NCBI GenBank assembly: GCA_022360445.1
Contig: JAKSCV010000068.1
Coordinates: 209,247-273,246, forward strand
DNA: 64,000 nt
Direction: 5' to 3'
Source: Gammaproteobacteria bacterium
GTDB lineage: Bacteria > Pseudomonadota > Gammaproteobacteria > UBA5861
Shown here: positions 1-9,540 of the stretch, piece after piece
Numbering within the stretch: position 1 is the stretch's first letter
How the letters are laid out: every line of letters begins with the position of its first letter
The notes under the pieces: generated by a model
Databases searched by the model: none
The model's input: only the letters and a program-made list of their open reading frames with translations
What the model was told of the DNA's origin: nothing
Translations under genes and position numbers: made by a program

Positions 1-872
1 AGTTGCAGAGTTTTAGCCGAGCAGCCAAAGTGTTTGGTATTTCTGCAGCGATGGTCAGTAAGCACATTGCAAACCTGGAGGACAATTTAAAAACTCGACT
101 GCTTCATCGCACAACACGGCAAGTCACCCCAACATCAATTGGGATGCTTTATTATGAGCGTTGTAAGACGATTTTATCGGAGTTAGAGGAGGCTGAGTCG
201 TCTATTTCAGACCTGACTGGGCGTGTTTCAGGCGTACTGAAAATCTCGGCACCGATGGACTTTGGGCGCCTATTTTTGATGCCTGTAATCTCCAAGTTTT
301 TGGTTGAACACGCCGATGTTGGAATTGACATTACTTTTGATGACCGCCACTTGAATCTGATTGATGAAGGGTTGGATATGACGGTACGTATCGGTCAACT
401 CCATGACTCCAGTCTTGTGGCTAAAAAACTAGCAACCAGCCGTTTGATTGTTTGTGCCGCGCCTCATTATTTGAGCCAATACGGAGAACCTCAGAATATT
501 CAGGCGTTGTCGAACCATAACTGCTTAAGTTATAGCTACTCACAGAAAAAAAATGAATGGGTTTTTAATAACGGTAAAGGTAAGAGTGAATCTGTCTTAG
601 TTTCAGGGTCTTTAACTGCTAACAATGGTATTGCTTTAAAACGTTCTGCAATTGCTGGATTAGGTGTTATTTTTCAACCCGATTTTATTGTTTCTGATGC
701 ATTGATAAAAGGAGAGCTGGTCGAAATTTTACCCGGGAGCTCTCAAGAGCTCATGAACATCTATGGCGTTTATCCTCACCGCCGGTTTATATCCAATAAA
801 GTACGTCGATTTTTAGAGTTTGTTGAGCACTATTTTGAGCAGTCCAATTCCAACTTATTGATCAAGAGTTGA
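1..872 (+). CDS. LysR-family transcriptional regulator (5' partial)
   Basis: DNA-binding regulator of the LysR type. The readable part opens inside the N-terminal winged helix-turn-helix (QSFSRAAKVFGISAAMVSKH, then the typical LEDNLKTRLLHRTTR segment) and continues through a substrate-binding co-inducer domain to a normal C-terminus. About 10-20 N-terminal residues lie outside the window, so the apparent TTG at base 3 is not the real start. Overall it looks like the CrgA/YhjC-type LysR group. It converges with the CitE-like gene and their 3' ends overlap by 18 nt, so it need not regulate that gene. The effector is unknown. Family assignment is firm. Confidence 0.9.
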   Translation, partial: LQSFSRAAKVFGISAAMVSKHIANLEDNLKTRLLHRTTRQVTPTSIGMLYYERCKTILSELEEAESSISDLTGRVSGVLKISAPMDFGRLFLMPVISKFLVEHADVGIDITFDDRHLNLIDEGLDMTVRIGQLHDSSLVAKKLATSRLIVCAAPHYLSQYGEPQNIQALSNHNCLSYSYSQKKNEWVFNNGKGKSESVLVSGSLTANNGIALKRSAIAGLGVIFQPDFIVSDALIKGELVEILPGSSQELMNIYGVYPHRRFISNKVRRFLEFVEHYFEQSNSNLLIKS

Positions 873-1673
873 AAGTCGGATAATTTGTCGGGCGCGTTCG
901 ATCACAGGTTTATCTACCATCTGCCCCTGCCAACGAATGCTGCCACTATCCGAGGCTGCATCGACAGCCGCTAGAACCCCGTGCGCCCATCCAATGTCTT
1001 CCTTGCTGGGAGAAAAGAGTTGATTGACTGTCTGAATTTGTTTGGGATGAATACAGAGTTTGGCGGTGAAACCAAAACGCTTAGCGCGTTGAGTATCCGC
1101 TTCGAGCCGATGACTATCATCCAGTGCAACGGTAACCCCATCAACCGGTGCTTGAATGCCTGCGATTTTTGATGCAATTACTATCCGAGAGCGAGCATAA
1201 AGCAACTCTTCCTCATTTTCACTGGCCGTTGAGCCAGTATCTCCCTGAAAATCAATGGAACCGAATGCAATGCGCGTGACTCCTTTTGTTTGTGCGATGT
1301 CATCAATTTTCCAAATTGCACGGGCGGTTTCTGCGATGGGAATAAGGTCTGCCCCTTCTGCCAACTGAGAAGAAATGGTTTCGATCGCTGTGCGATCTTC
1401 GGCCATGGGTAAAACGAGGCCACGTACACCTGGGTGTTTTGCAAAAGCACATATATCATCAGCATGCCAAGGACTATCACTTCCATTAACTCTGATATAG
1501 GCGGGGTGTTTCGGGCTAATCCATCCAAGAACCACATCCCGGGCGGTATCTTTAACTGAGTCGGAAACGGCGTCTTCGAGGTCGAGTATGATGGCATCAG
1601 CCCCGGCATTCAGTGCTTTATCAAAGCGTTCGGGACGATCGCCAGGTACAAAGAGGTAAGAACGTGCTTGCAT
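855..1673 (-). CDS. HpcH/HpaI aldolase / citrate-lyase beta-subunit-like protein
   Basis: 272-residue TIM-barrel lyase of the CitE family, which cleaves or forms C-C bonds in acyl-CoA esters such as citramalyl- or malyl-CoA using Mg2+. Visible family signatures are the N-terminal SYLFVPGDRPERFDKAL, the acidic metal-binding stretch ILDLEDAV (about residues 29-36) and AFGSIDFQGDTG (about 136-147). There are no citrate lyase alpha or gamma genes nearby, so it is a stand-alone CitE homologue (CLYBL-like) rather than part of citrate lyase. The start is ATG, without a strong ribosome binding site. It lies convergent to a LysR gene. The exact substrate cannot be told from sequence. Confidence 0.85.
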   Translation of the reverse strand: MQARSYLFVPGDRPERFDKALNAGADAIILDLEDAVSDSVKDTARDVVLGWISPKHPAYIRVNGSDSPWHADDICAFAKHPGVRGLVLPMAEDRTAIETISSQLAEGADLIPIAETARAIWKIDDIAQTKGVTRIAFGSIDFQGDTGSTASENEEELLYARSRIVIASKIAGIQAPVDGVTVALDDSHRLEADTQRAKRFGFTAKLCIHPKQIQTVNQLFSPSKEDIGWAHGVLAAVDAASDSGSIRWQGQMVDKPVIERARQIIRLSTLDQ

Positions 1674-1712
1674 GTTATCTGCGCCAATAAGGTTGTATTA
1701 AAGCGCAGAAGT

Positions 1713-3851
1713 CTAAGCCATCATCGCGGTGAAGTCATAATTCATTTCGATCGTGGTTTCTTGCAAAAAATCACCTTGGACGAGATCAACGCCTAATCCC
1801 CAAAGCACAGAAAGGCTCTCTGCGTCATTAATACCAGAGGCGATTGTGGTTTGTCCAAACCGATGCGCTTTTTCTGAAATAGCCTCTATGACTTGTTGAT
1901 TCTCTCTGTTTTCTGAGAGCTCTTCCATGAAAGAGGTATGGATTTTCAAGTAGTCAACCGGAACATGACGGACTAAGCGAAATGGGTTGGCTTCGGCACC
2001 AAAGTGATCAAAACAAATTTTACAATCGATCTTCCTCAATGCGCTTACAATAGCACGCGCATGTTTGATATGTTTGAGCACGGATTCTTCACTGAATTGG
2101 AAAACGACACTGCTGGCTGGCAGTTGGAACTGTTTGAGGAGTTGTTTTATCCAGCGGAAAAGTTCTGGGTCATTCAGGGCAGCTTCTGACAATGGGATAA
2201 AAAACACCGTCAACGTCTTGTCTTGAAGTTTCTCAGTCAGTAATGAGAAGGCGCGGTAAATTACCCAGCGATCAATGCCGCGAGCCATACCTGTACGCAA
2301 TGCGATGGGGGAAAAAACACTTTGTGTGACCTCTTTTCCGGGGGAGTCGGCAAGCAGTGGATTAATTTCATATCGTTCACATTCACTGTTGCTTAAACTG
2401 ATGATGGGCTGGTACCGGATGATGAAGTGGTCACTTTTCAGTGCAGTGGATATCCGCTTAATCCATTGTTGGTCAAGCTGTCTTTGTGTCAACTCACCCG
2501 GTTTGGGACGATAAATGCGTGTGCTTTGTCCTTTAGCTAGAGCCTTACTTAAGGCACGTTGAGCACGTGACAGGGCGTCATGTGTTTCTTTTGTACTTTC
2601 ATCAATAATGCAAACGCCGATACTGGCAGGGGTGTTCAATGGATCTTGTTCGTGATTCACTGTTTGGTCCGCGATAATTTTCTGTAAGCTTCTTGCACGC
2701 TCGTTGATTGCTTTGTCATCTGTTGCTGGATTGATCAGCCCAATTGTGGCTTCGTCCAGAATGCAAAAAACCTCATCATCCTGTTTGGAGCTTTGTAAAG
2801 CTTCTGCAATTGCCTTAAGTAAGTTATCTTTGATTTGCAAGGGGATGTCGGCCAAGTTGCCACTGTCAAAACTTTCCAAATGAATCAAAAAAAGCGAGCA
2901 GCTGGCCGCTTTAATGTTATTGCTGGCCTGATGAATTGCTTCACTTAACACTTTCAGCAAGTGCTGTCGTGTGTATAAGCCTGTTAGTGGGTCTTTTTGC
3001 ACAAGCTCCTGGATTTGGCGATTTAATTCTTTCGAATCGGCACGGTTGCGGATAATAATTTGTGTACCCAGCTCTCCTTCAATGGTTGTTCGAGTAAACT
3101 CAATTGTACCTTTAAACTCCTCACCTGCAGTGTTTTGAAATGTCAGTGAAATCGATTGTGTCGCTCCGTCTCCTTCACGGTGTTCACGAATAAACTGTTT
3201 TAACTTTTGGTGGTTATCCGTTGTCACCATATCCATCAAAGGCGTACCGAGAATGTCGTCCAGCGACTGGAGCCCAAATAACTCAAGATAAGCTTGATTT
3301 GTATGAACGTGCATACCTTCTTGTACATAAGCAACAGCATCGCGAGAGCTGGAAAGCAGCGTTTGACTGCGTTTTTCACTTTCAAAATAAGCCGTTTTTA
3401 GAAGGTCATTCGCCCTCACCATACGTAGGTAATTAAATTCCCTTTTTACCGAAAGTTTTAGATGGACAAAGTCCTCTTTAAGCACGGCATCAATGGCGCC
3501 TGCGGAGAGGACTTCGCCTGCTGAAACACCTGTGTCCTCCTCCATCATGCCAATAACCGGAATTTTTTGGCCGCTGCGCGTAATAATCTGAATGGCTTCT
3601 TGCACGGCGGTTGGCAATTCTGGGAGAGAGCATAAAGCAATATCGTATTGTTCAGCCTCGAGTTTTCCAGAAAGCTCTTGAAGCGTTTCCACACGCGTAG
3701 ACTTAAGTAAAAAACCCAACTTGCGCAAGTTGCTATTGTAATGTTCAGCTTCATTGAGCGGACCATTACTGATGATAACGAGATGTAACTGCGGTGTTTC
3801 GTTTAGTTTGTTATCAAACACGTGTTCAAATTTTCCTTGATTCTCATGCAT
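1713..3851 (-). CDS. FimX-like degenerate GGDEF/EAL protein
   Basis: About 712 residues with FimX architecture: a receiver-like N-terminal domain (about 20-135), a PAS region (about 165-270), a GGDEF-type domain starting at DPLTGL, and an EAL-type domain at the C-terminus. Both enzymatic signatures are degraded. No GGDEF motif is present (the matching place reads LDEATIG), EAL is replaced by EIN, and the DDFG metal site is DHFG. FimX proteins are c-di-GMP receptors that control type IV pilus assembly and twitching, and this one probably binds rather than makes or degrades c-di-GMP. ATG at 3851 is preferred over GTG at 3866 because neither has a strong site and ATG is the commoner codon. It is a single gene divergent from efp. 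Confidence 0.82.
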   Translation of the reverse strand: MHENQGKFEHVFDNKLNETPQLHLVIISNGPLNEAEHYNSNLRKLGFLLKSTRVETLQELSGKLEAEQYDIALCSLPELPTAVQEAIQIITRSGQKIPVIGMMEEDTGVSAGEVLSAGAIDAVLKEDFVHLKLSVKREFNYLRMVRANDLLKTAYFESEKRSQTLLSSSRDAVAYVQEGMHVHTNQAYLELFGLQSLDDILGTPLMDMVTTDNHQKLKQFIREHREGDGATQSISLTFQNTAGEEFKGTIEFTRTTIEGELGTQIIIRNRADSKELNRQIQELVQKDPLTGLYTRQHLLKVLSEAIHQASNNIKAASCSLFLIHLESFDSGNLADIPLQIKDNLLKAIAEALQSSKQDDEVFCILDEATIGLINPATDDKAINERARSLQKIIADQTVNHEQDPLNTPASIGVCIIDESTKETHDALSRAQRALSKALAKGQSTRIYRPKPGELTQRQLDQQWIKRISTALKSDHFIIRYQPIISLSNSECERYEINPLLADSPGKEVTQSVFSPIALRTGMARGIDRWVIYRAFSLLTEKLQDKTLTVFFIPLSEAALNDPELFRWIKQLLKQFQLPASSVVFQFSEESVLKHIKHARAIVSALRKIDCKICFDHFGAEANPFRLVRHVPVDYLKIHTSFMEELSENRENQQVIEAISEKAHRFGQTTIASGINDAESLSVLWGLGVDLVQGDFLQETTIEMNYDFTAMMA

Positions 3852-4055
3852 ATAACTATAGCCCACTCTATAGAACTGGCTGGTGGCAGGCCCGTGACAG
3901 AGAAATCGCTATTTGGGATTGCCTGCTTTCTTTATCGGATTGCACAAGTTGCCAGTGAATACCATTAGATCACTGTATAATACCGTTCAATCAATCCGTG
4001 TTTTTTGGATGAGTTTCTAATAATTGAGCTTTATTGACAGAAAGGATATTGGTGA

Positions 4056-4625
4056 ATGGCAACTTACAGTACAAATGAATTTAAGTCCGGGCTAAAAATC
4101 ATGATAGACGGATCCCCTTGCTCAATCGTGGAAAATGAATTTGTAAAACCCGGTAAAGGACAAGCATTTAATCGAGTAAAAATTCGTAACTTAAAAACGG
4201 GCCGTGTGGTTGAGAAGACGTTTAAATCGGGTGAGTCGGTAGAAGCGGCCGATGTGCTCGATACCCAAATGGAATATTTGTACAGTGACGGTGAATTCTG
4301 GCACTTTATGGATCCTAAAACATTCGAACAAATTGCCGCAAGTAGCGAAGTTTTGGGTGATAATGCAAAATGGTTGAAAGAGCAAGACTCGTGTGAAGTG
4401 ACATTGTGGAATGGTGAGCCCATCGGTGTGACACCTCCCAATTTTGTTGAACTCAAAGTTGTGGAAACCGACCCCGGTTTAAAGGGTGACACCGCCCAGG
4501 GTGGAACAAAGCCAGCAACTCTGGAAACGGGCGCTGTTGTTAAAGTCCCTCTCTTTATTGAAGAAGGCGAAATGCTAAAAGTTGATACTCGCACGGGGGA
4601 ATACGTTTCGCGTGTCAAGGCATAG
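4056..4625 (+). CDS. efp: Translation elongation factor P
   Basis: 189-residue EF-P, which binds stalled ribosomes between the P and E sites and promotes peptide bonds at polyproline stretches. It has the normal full length and three-domain layout. The modified loop reads VKPGKGQAF with Lys34 in the position that EpmA beta-lysylates. The ribosome binding site is AAAGGA upstream of the ATG. epmA follows after 11 nt, so factor and modifying enzyme are probably co-transcribed. The upstream gap from 3852 should hold the promoter. A long antisense ORF in this gene is a shadow. Identification is certain. Confidence 0.98.
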   Translation: MATYSTNEFKSGLKIMIDGSPCSIVENEFVKPGKGQAFNRVKIRNLKTGRVVEKTFKSGESVEAADVLDTQMEYLYSDGEFWHFMDPKTFEQIAASSEVLGDNAKWLKEQDSCEVTLWNGEPIGVTPPNFVELKVVETDPGLKGDTAQGGTKPATLETGAVVKVPLFIEEGEMLKVDTRTGEYVSRVKA

Positions 4626-4636
4626 CGGAGTTAACT

Positions 4637-5608
4637 GTGAGTGTGGACTGGAAGCCTTTTGCTTCCCACGAAGTATTGCATCAGCGAGCAAACCTGCTGC
4701 AGGCGATTCGATGCTTTTTCGCAGACACAGACGTGCTGGAAGTCGAAACCCCCATATTGTCTCGTGCGGGAACAACAGATCCACAGATTGAAAGTTTTAT
4801 CACTCATCTAGCGGGTCGAGAAAAAGCACTCTACCTTCACACCTCACCTGAATTTGCAATGAAACGGCTGCTTGCAGCCGGATCACCCGACATATATCAA
4901 CTTTGTAAAGTCTTCCGGCAAGGTGAGTTCGGCCGCTTTCATAATCCCGAGTTTACCTTGCTGGAGTGGTATCGGCTGGGCTTTGATCATCACACCTTAA
5001 TGAAGGAAGTGGTCGATCTACTGAAGCAGGTGGCGCCGGTTGTCACAGCGGGTGGCGAGCCACAATTTTTGAGCTACAAAGACATTTTCCTGCAGTACAC
5101 AGGAATAGATCCACATCAGACAGAGATATCAGAGCTGTCCTCATTTGCCCGCCAAAAAAACATCAGCTTTCCAGCTCAAATGGCAACGGTTGATGACTGG
5201 CTTGACCTACTCATCAGCTGCTGGATTGCAATCAAGTTGCCGCAAGGCCGGTTAACCTTTATTTATGATTATCCTGCGTCACAAGCATCGCTTGCACGAC
5301 TCAGGCCGGAAGGGGATAGCTATGTTGCTGAGCGCTTTGAAGTTTACTACGGATCACTAGAACTGGGGAATGGCTTTCATGAGCTCACAGATGCCGGTGA
5401 ACAAGCAGCGCGCTTCCAGCAGGATCAGACAGCCCGTGTTTTTAACGGGCAGAACATGATTCCAGCAGACTCACATTTACTTGAGGCCTTGTCTTTTGGG
5501 CTGCCACCGTGCGCGGGTGTGGCACTGGGGATTGATCGTCTGTTAATGCTGATTACAGGTGCTCCTCATATTAAAGACGTTTGTACTTTTTCGATTGAAA
5601 ATGCTTGA
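4637..5608 (+). CDS. epmA: EF-P lysine ligase EpmA (PoxA/GenX)
   Basis: 323 residues, a truncated class II lysyl-tRNA synthetase paralogue without the anticodon-binding domain. It activates (R)-beta-lysine and attaches it to Lys34 of EF-P. Class II motifs are visible: motif 2 around [20 protein letters not shown] and motif 3 at [13 protein letters not shown] near the C-terminus. The start is GTG at 4637 with CGGAG six bases upstream, 11 nt after the efp stop. The lysine 2,3-aminomutase gene epmB, which often sits next to efp, is not in the window. The next gene overlaps epmA by 8 nt and may be translationally coupled. Confidence 0.96.
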   Translation: MSVDWKPFASHEVLHQRANLLQAIRCFFADTDVLEVETPILSRAGTTDPQIESFITHLAGREKALYLHTSPEFAMKRLLAAGSPDIYQLCKVFRQGEFGRFHNPEFTLLEWYRLGFDHHTLMKEVVDLLKQVAPVVTAGGEPQFLSYKDIFLQYTGIDPHQTEISELSSFARQKNISFPAQMATVDDWLDLLISCWIAIKLPQGRLTFIYDYPASQASLARLRPEGDSYVAERFEVYYGSLELGNGFHELTDAGEQAARFQQDQTARVFNGQNMIPADSHLLEALSFGLPPCAGVALGIDRLLMLITGAPHIKDVCTFSIENA

Positions 5609-6113
5609 AAGAAAAGAAAACGTTTTACGGGTTTCAGATATCGAAAAATCAGCTTTGGTGGTTTTGCTAGAGCGCTATGATTTAAAGTTGGAGATCGTTT
5701 CCTCAACACTCCCGATCCCCGGAAGTTACTGGGGGGATGACGAAGCTGGTTTGATCACTAACCTTCTGTATAGCCGGCTGGAAACGCCCATTCACTCCAT
5801 TCTTCATGAAGTCTGCCACTTTATCTGCATGTCTCCTAAGCGAAGAGGAACGCTGCACACCGATGCCGGTGGTTCTGATATTGAGGAAGCCGGCGTGTGT
5901 TTTTTGCAAATTCTTTTATCAGAAGAACTTCCCGGTGTAGGGCAAGCCAGAATGTTTGCAGACATGGATGCTTGGGGCTATAGCTTCCGTTTTGGCACGA
6001 CAGAACGTTGGTTTTTACATGATGCCGAAGATGCCAGGGAGTGGCTATTAGCACACCGTGTCATCAATGATCTCGGCCAGCCCTGTGGCCTGAATATGCG
6101 TCCTGACCCATGA
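5601..6113 (+). CDS. Small HExxH metalloenzyme-like protein overlapping epmA
   Basis: About 170 residues if translation begins at the ATG at 5601, which overlaps the epmA stop by 8 nt; an upstream in-frame start at 5559 is less likely. The recognisable feature is HEVCHF (residues 69-74), an HExxH zinc or iron motif, followed about 20 residues later by the acidic pair in SDIEEAG, which could supply the third ligand. I do not recognise the family. The HE-V-C-H-F...RR arrangement recalls the HEISHW...RR stretch of the EF-P hydroxylase EpmC (YfcM), and the sizes are similar, but the rest does not match EpmC. Overlap with epmA suggests, without proving, a role in EF-P modification. A neutral zinc-protease role is the alternative. 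Confidence 0.7.
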   Translation: MLERKENVLRVSDIEKSALVVLLERYDLKLEIVSSTLPIPGSYWGDDEAGLITNLLYSRLETPIHSILHEVCHFICMSPKRRGTLHTDAGGSDIEEAGVCFLQILLSEELPGVGQARMFADMDAWGYSFRFGTTERWFLHDAEDAREWLLAHRVINDLGQPCGLNMRPDP

Positions 6114-6179
6114 GCATGAGAGAAGCTCACAACATAATAAGTCGTATTTAGGCAGAGACAGCAATAGTACCGGCATTCG

Positions 6180-7166
6180 TCACGGGCTGGTTCTTAAATC
6201 CGCGATAGCCTGACCCATCTTAAGAGAAACATCTGCTCGAAGTGAGTCATTCCACTGAACCGTATCTGGAAACAATAGAATCACCGTAGAGCCCATATTA
6301 AATCGGCCCATTTCAGCGCCTTTAGTAAGAGAAACGGATTGCTCTGAATAATTGATGCGATGAACGGCTTTACCAGCCGGAGGTGTCACCAGACCTGCCC
6401 ATACTGTCTCAATGGCGGCAACATTAATCGCACCCACGAGAACCATGGCCATCGGTCCGGCTGACGTTTCAAACAAACTGACAACGCGCTCATTGCGCGC
6501 AAACAAGCCAGGCAGGGCGCGTACAGTGTAAGGTGCAACACTAAACAGTCGGCCGGGCACATGAACCATGTGTGTCAGATGTCCTGCCAATGGCATATGA
6601 ATTCGGTGGTAATCTTTGGGTGATAAATAAATGGTTGCAAAGTGTCCGTTTTCAAAAGGCACTGCCAAGTCATTGAAGCCGCCTAACAGCTCGTGCAGGG
6701 AGTAGTCAATGTTTTTGGCCTGAAAAATACGGCCCTGTGTGATTCGGCCTGCTTGCGAGACCGTGCCATCAACAGGGCTAACAACTGTTGCTTCGCCTGC
6801 AGCAATCGGTCGACTGCCGGGTTTTAGCGCTCGGGTAAAAAAAGCATTAAATGTCGGGTAGGCTTTAAAATCGGGCTCAGCCGCTTCCGCCATAACAATT
6901 CCGAAGTGATGACTGAACCAGCGCATAACAGGGACAGCTAACGGCGATTCAATACGGGTGAGCTGGTACACCAGCCGCGAAATCAGATGATGAGGGAGTA
7001 GATGAAAAGGCCAGGTTTTTATTTTATCGATCAATGTTGAACTCACATCCGTTTGTGTTAAAGACAAGGCTTTGTCGCCGTTGGTTTCAGGTTTGCGGTT
7101 GGGTATTACACTTACAACCGTGACAACGAGGCCAATAAGCAAAAGAATAAAAAAGATTTTTTGCAT
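6180..7166 (-). CDS. psd: Phosphatidylserine decarboxylase proenzyme
   Basis: 328 residues. It converts phosphatidylserine to phosphatidylethanolamine at the inner membrane and self-cleaves to make its pyruvoyl cofactor. The cleavage region is seen as FNMGSTVILLF near the C-terminus, where the serine of GST becomes pyruvoyl; MGST replaces the commoner LGST. Core motifs include TFNAFFTRALKPGSRPI, SPVDGTVSQ and the histidine-rich YLSPKDYHRIHMP. Compared with E. coli Psd the N-terminus carries about 45 extra residues that begin with a strong membrane segment (residues 3-20), which may anchor the enzyme. The gene is convergent with the HExxH gene and divergent from prmB. Confidence 0.95.
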   Translation of the reverse strand: MQKIFFILLLIGLVVTVVSVIPNRKPETNGDKALSLTQTDVSSTLIDKIKTWPFHLLPHHLISRLVYQLTRIESPLAVPVMRWFSHHFGIVMAEAAEPDFKAYPTFNAFFTRALKPGSRPIAAGEATVVSPVDGTVSQAGRITQGRIFQAKNIDYSLHELLGGFNDLAVPFENGHFATIYLSPKDYHRIHMPLAGHLTHMVHVPGRLFSVAPYTVRALPGLFARNERVVSLFETSAGPMAMVLVGAINVAAIETVWAGLVTPPAGKAVHRINYSEQSVSLTKGAEMGRFNMGSTVILLFPDTVQWNDSLRADVSLKMGQAIADLRTSP

Positions 7167-7319
7167 TTTTTAGGAATAGGATTGTGGACCAACCCGTGGT
7201 GCATGCTGTAAAAACGAGAAGCATAACGTTTTTTTTCTTTCACGTCAGGCCTAAACCGTTTACCTTTATTTGCTTTGGCCACGTTGGTGTCCGTTTTAAA
7301 CCATGAATGTCTTTGCGCT

Positions 7320-8231
7320 ATGAGTCAATTAACCGATCATCACAACCCTGTCTCCTTACTGGATATGATCCGCTGGGGTGAACACTATCTGGAACAGGCA
7401 GGGCTTGCCTATGGGCACGGAACAGACAACCCCTTCGATGAAGCGGCCTGGATTGTTTTACATGCTGTGGGTATCGCCCCTGACGTGGTTAAAGTTGATT
7501 ACGCACGCGTGCTTACTGAATCAGAAATTGCGGCTGCCAAAAAATGGTTGTCAGAGCGAGTAGAAACCCGCCTCCCGACGGCCTATTTAACACACCAGGC
7601 CTGGTTTGCCGGGCTGGAATTTTACGTTGATCCACGCGTACTGGTTCCCCGGTCGCCCCTGGCCGAGTTGATCCTTGACGCCTTTTCATCAGTAACCGAC
7701 CCACAGGGTATTACCCGGATACTGGATATGTGTACGGGCAGTGGGTGTATTGCTATTGCCTGCGCGTATGTCTTTGCTGAGGCGGATGTGGACGCGGTTG
7801 ATCTTTCCGCAGACGCACTTGATGTCGCTAAGATCAATGTCAAAAAACATCAAGTTGAAGGGCAAGTGAACCTGGTCCAAAGTGATGTGTTTGATCAGGT
7901 TCCACATCAACCATACGACTTAATCCTGAGTAATCCACCGTATGTTGATGCATCTGAAATGCAGGCGTTAGCCGATGAATACCGGCATGAACCCTCATTG
8001 GGATTGGCAGCGGGGGAAGACGGGCTTGAGATTGTTGTGGAAATTTTGCGGCAGGCCTGTAATTACCTGAGCGAAGAAGGTTTACTGATTGTGGAAGTTG
8101 GCAACAGTGCAGAAGCGCTGGAAGCCAGATTTCCACACATTCCTTTTCAGTGGTTTGAGTTTCAATCAGGCGGTGAGGGGGTTTTTATGCTCACTGCCGA
8201 AGACTTACGCAAACATGCCGCACAGATCTGA
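7320..8231 (+). CDS. prmB: Ribosomal protein L3 N5-glutamine methyltransferase PrmB
   Basis: Methylates a glutamine of ribosomal protein L3 using S-adenosylmethionine. Visible are the PrmB-type N-terminal AYGHGTDNPFDEA, the SAM-binding LDMCTGSGCIAIA (residues 135-147), and the catalytic NPPY at 205-208 that holds the glutamine side chain. The NPFDEA context separates it from the release-factor enzyme PrmC. I use ATG at 7320 (303 residues) because it gives the usual PrmB length; an upstream in-frame TTG at 7275 adds 15 residues without homology-like character. The gene stands alone, divergent from psd. Confidence 0.94.
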   Translation: MSQLTDHHNPVSLLDMIRWGEHYLEQAGLAYGHGTDNPFDEAAWIVLHAVGIAPDVVKVDYARVLTESEIAAAKKWLSERVETRLPTAYLTHQAWFAGLEFYVDPRVLVPRSPLAELILDAFSSVTDPQGITRILDMCTGSGCIAIACAYVFAEADVDAVDLSADALDVAKINVKKHQVEGQVNLVQSDVFDQVPHQPYDLILSNPPYVDASEMQALADEYRHEPSLGLAAGEDGLEIVVEILRQACNYLSEEGLLIVEVGNSAEALEARFPHIPFQWFEFQSGGEGVFMLTAEDLRKHAAQI

Positions 8232-8374
8232 ATCGGGCACTGAAGCCAATCATCAAGGTAAAAGCGCTGACTCAGTTTGTATTGACTCCGCTATTTTGGT
8301 CAGATTACTCGAATGGTTGAGCAAAAGGGATGTTAGCGATAAAAAAATGCCCGCTTTCCCGCTTTAATGAATTG

Positions 8375-8737
8375 CTAAGCGTAGGCGTTTGTTTTAAGCC
8401 AGCCGAGTGCTTCCTTAAACGTTCTAAATAGTTGAACGGGTTTACCTCTGTTTCGGGCCACGGTTTCCAGAAAGTAGGGGTCGTTAAGGGTGTTATCTGA
8501 AGTGATCACAGCAAATTGATACTCACTCGGTAATGACGAGCCAAATTCATAAAGCTCCATAGTATCCAGTAATTTGTTTTGTTGCCTTGCATCGACTAAT
8601 ACTTGAGAGCATTTCGTTTCTTTTCTTATTTGGATGACCTGCGCCAAGGAATTTTTCCAGTCATCAATGGTGGTTTTTCCGAAGGATTCCACTTTGATTA
8701 CATCAATGTTATCTAGGTAAGCTACGGTCTCTGGCAT
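8375..8737 (-). CDS. STAS-like hypothetical protein
   Basis: 120-residue soluble protein with no signal peptide or membrane segment. The alternating beta-alpha pattern (VAYLDNIDVIKVESFGKTT, CSQVLVDARQQNK, YQFAVITSDN, LFRTFKEALGWL) fits an STAS/SpoIIAA-like fold such as proteins that measure or bind partners in signalling. No enzyme motif is visible and I do not recognise a named family. It is a single gene convergent with prmB, with the decayed flavodoxin gene upstream of it. The fold call is an inference; coding status is likely because of length, composition and a clean ATG. Confidence 0.6.
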   Translation of the reverse strand: MPETVAYLDNIDVIKVESFGKTTIDDWKNSLAQVIQIRKETKCSQVLVDARQQNKLLDTMELYEFGSSLPSEYQFAVITSDNTLNDPYFLETVARNRGKPVQLFRTFKEALGWLKTNAYA

Positions 8738-8838
8738 AGCTGTGACTTTTATGATTTGGATAAAGATACGGCTAAATCACTAAGGTTTGGGAGATCCAAA
8801 ACAATGAGTGATACTTTGGATCTTTTCTGCTGTATGAG

Positions 8839-9410
8839 CTAGTTTTGTGCTACCCAGCGCTTCGTTATTTTAGCGACGCATTCACCAAATTGTTGAGCCG
8901 TTTCGAGGTCGCCGGGTAGAGCCTTCTTCAGGACTTGAATCTGAGGGTGATGGCGCCATTCAACCACCAAATAGTTAATATCATTTCGGTTGGTCGCTTG
9001 AGTATTTGACGGCATCATGCCCGTTCTGACCCAGACCATGCCGTGTTGCATCGCTAAAGTAAACATTTTGTGAAGTGCGGATAGCTTGTCACCATTATAA
9101 TGAGGCCGAGTTGGTAAACTCCGCTGCAAGCTTATCTTTCCAGTCTTGCACAAACCCCGGCTTGCTTGAGGCATCGGCAAACTTCTTAAATTGCCAGGAT
9201 GCTGACCTCATATAAGTGGGTGAACCAAAGACAATAGTGTCGAAATCCTTCAACAAGCCCCAATCTTGATCCGAAATATCACCTTCCTGATTGATCGAGT
9301 AGAGTGTTGATGTTGATACCGGGAACGGCTTTTATACCGGCATGAAAAGCTTCTGCTTGTTTCTGGGTGTGTCCATAGCCGCTGTGATAAACAATGGTGA
9401 TTTGTGCCAT
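8839..9410 (-). pseudogene. Decayed flavodoxin-family (FMN) reductase gene
   Basis: Pieces of one flavodoxin-fold protein lie in three reading frames. It begins at the ATG at 9410 with the FMN-binding type start MAQITIVYHSGYGHTQ, shifts frame near 9285-9295, continues as DFDTIVFGSPTYMRSASWQFKKF (here split by wording only) in a second frame, meets a stop near 9110, resumes as YNGDKLSALHKMFTLAMQHG in a third frame, passes another shifted stretch near 8935-8965 and ends as GDLETAQQFGE...KRW at 8839. Related intact proteins are NAD(P)H:quinone or WrbA-like flavodoxins of about 190-200 residues. At least three frameshifts are needed to restore it, so it is a pseudogene and not a single sequencing slip. 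Confidence 0.85.
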
Positions 9411-9540
9411 TTAAGCGCCCTCGTGTGTGATCTTGAAAGTAACTTGCGGTAACAACTGAACGGGGCAATCAAACCTTAAGTACACTAGAAGTGCTGTGTC
9501 ATCAACCAATGGGTCTGTTAATTGAAGTGCTCATCCTTTT

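Noticed and set aside
4064..4618. 184-codon antisense ORF across efp
   Set aside because: It mirrors efp fully, lacks a ribosome binding site and has no motif; efp is certain.
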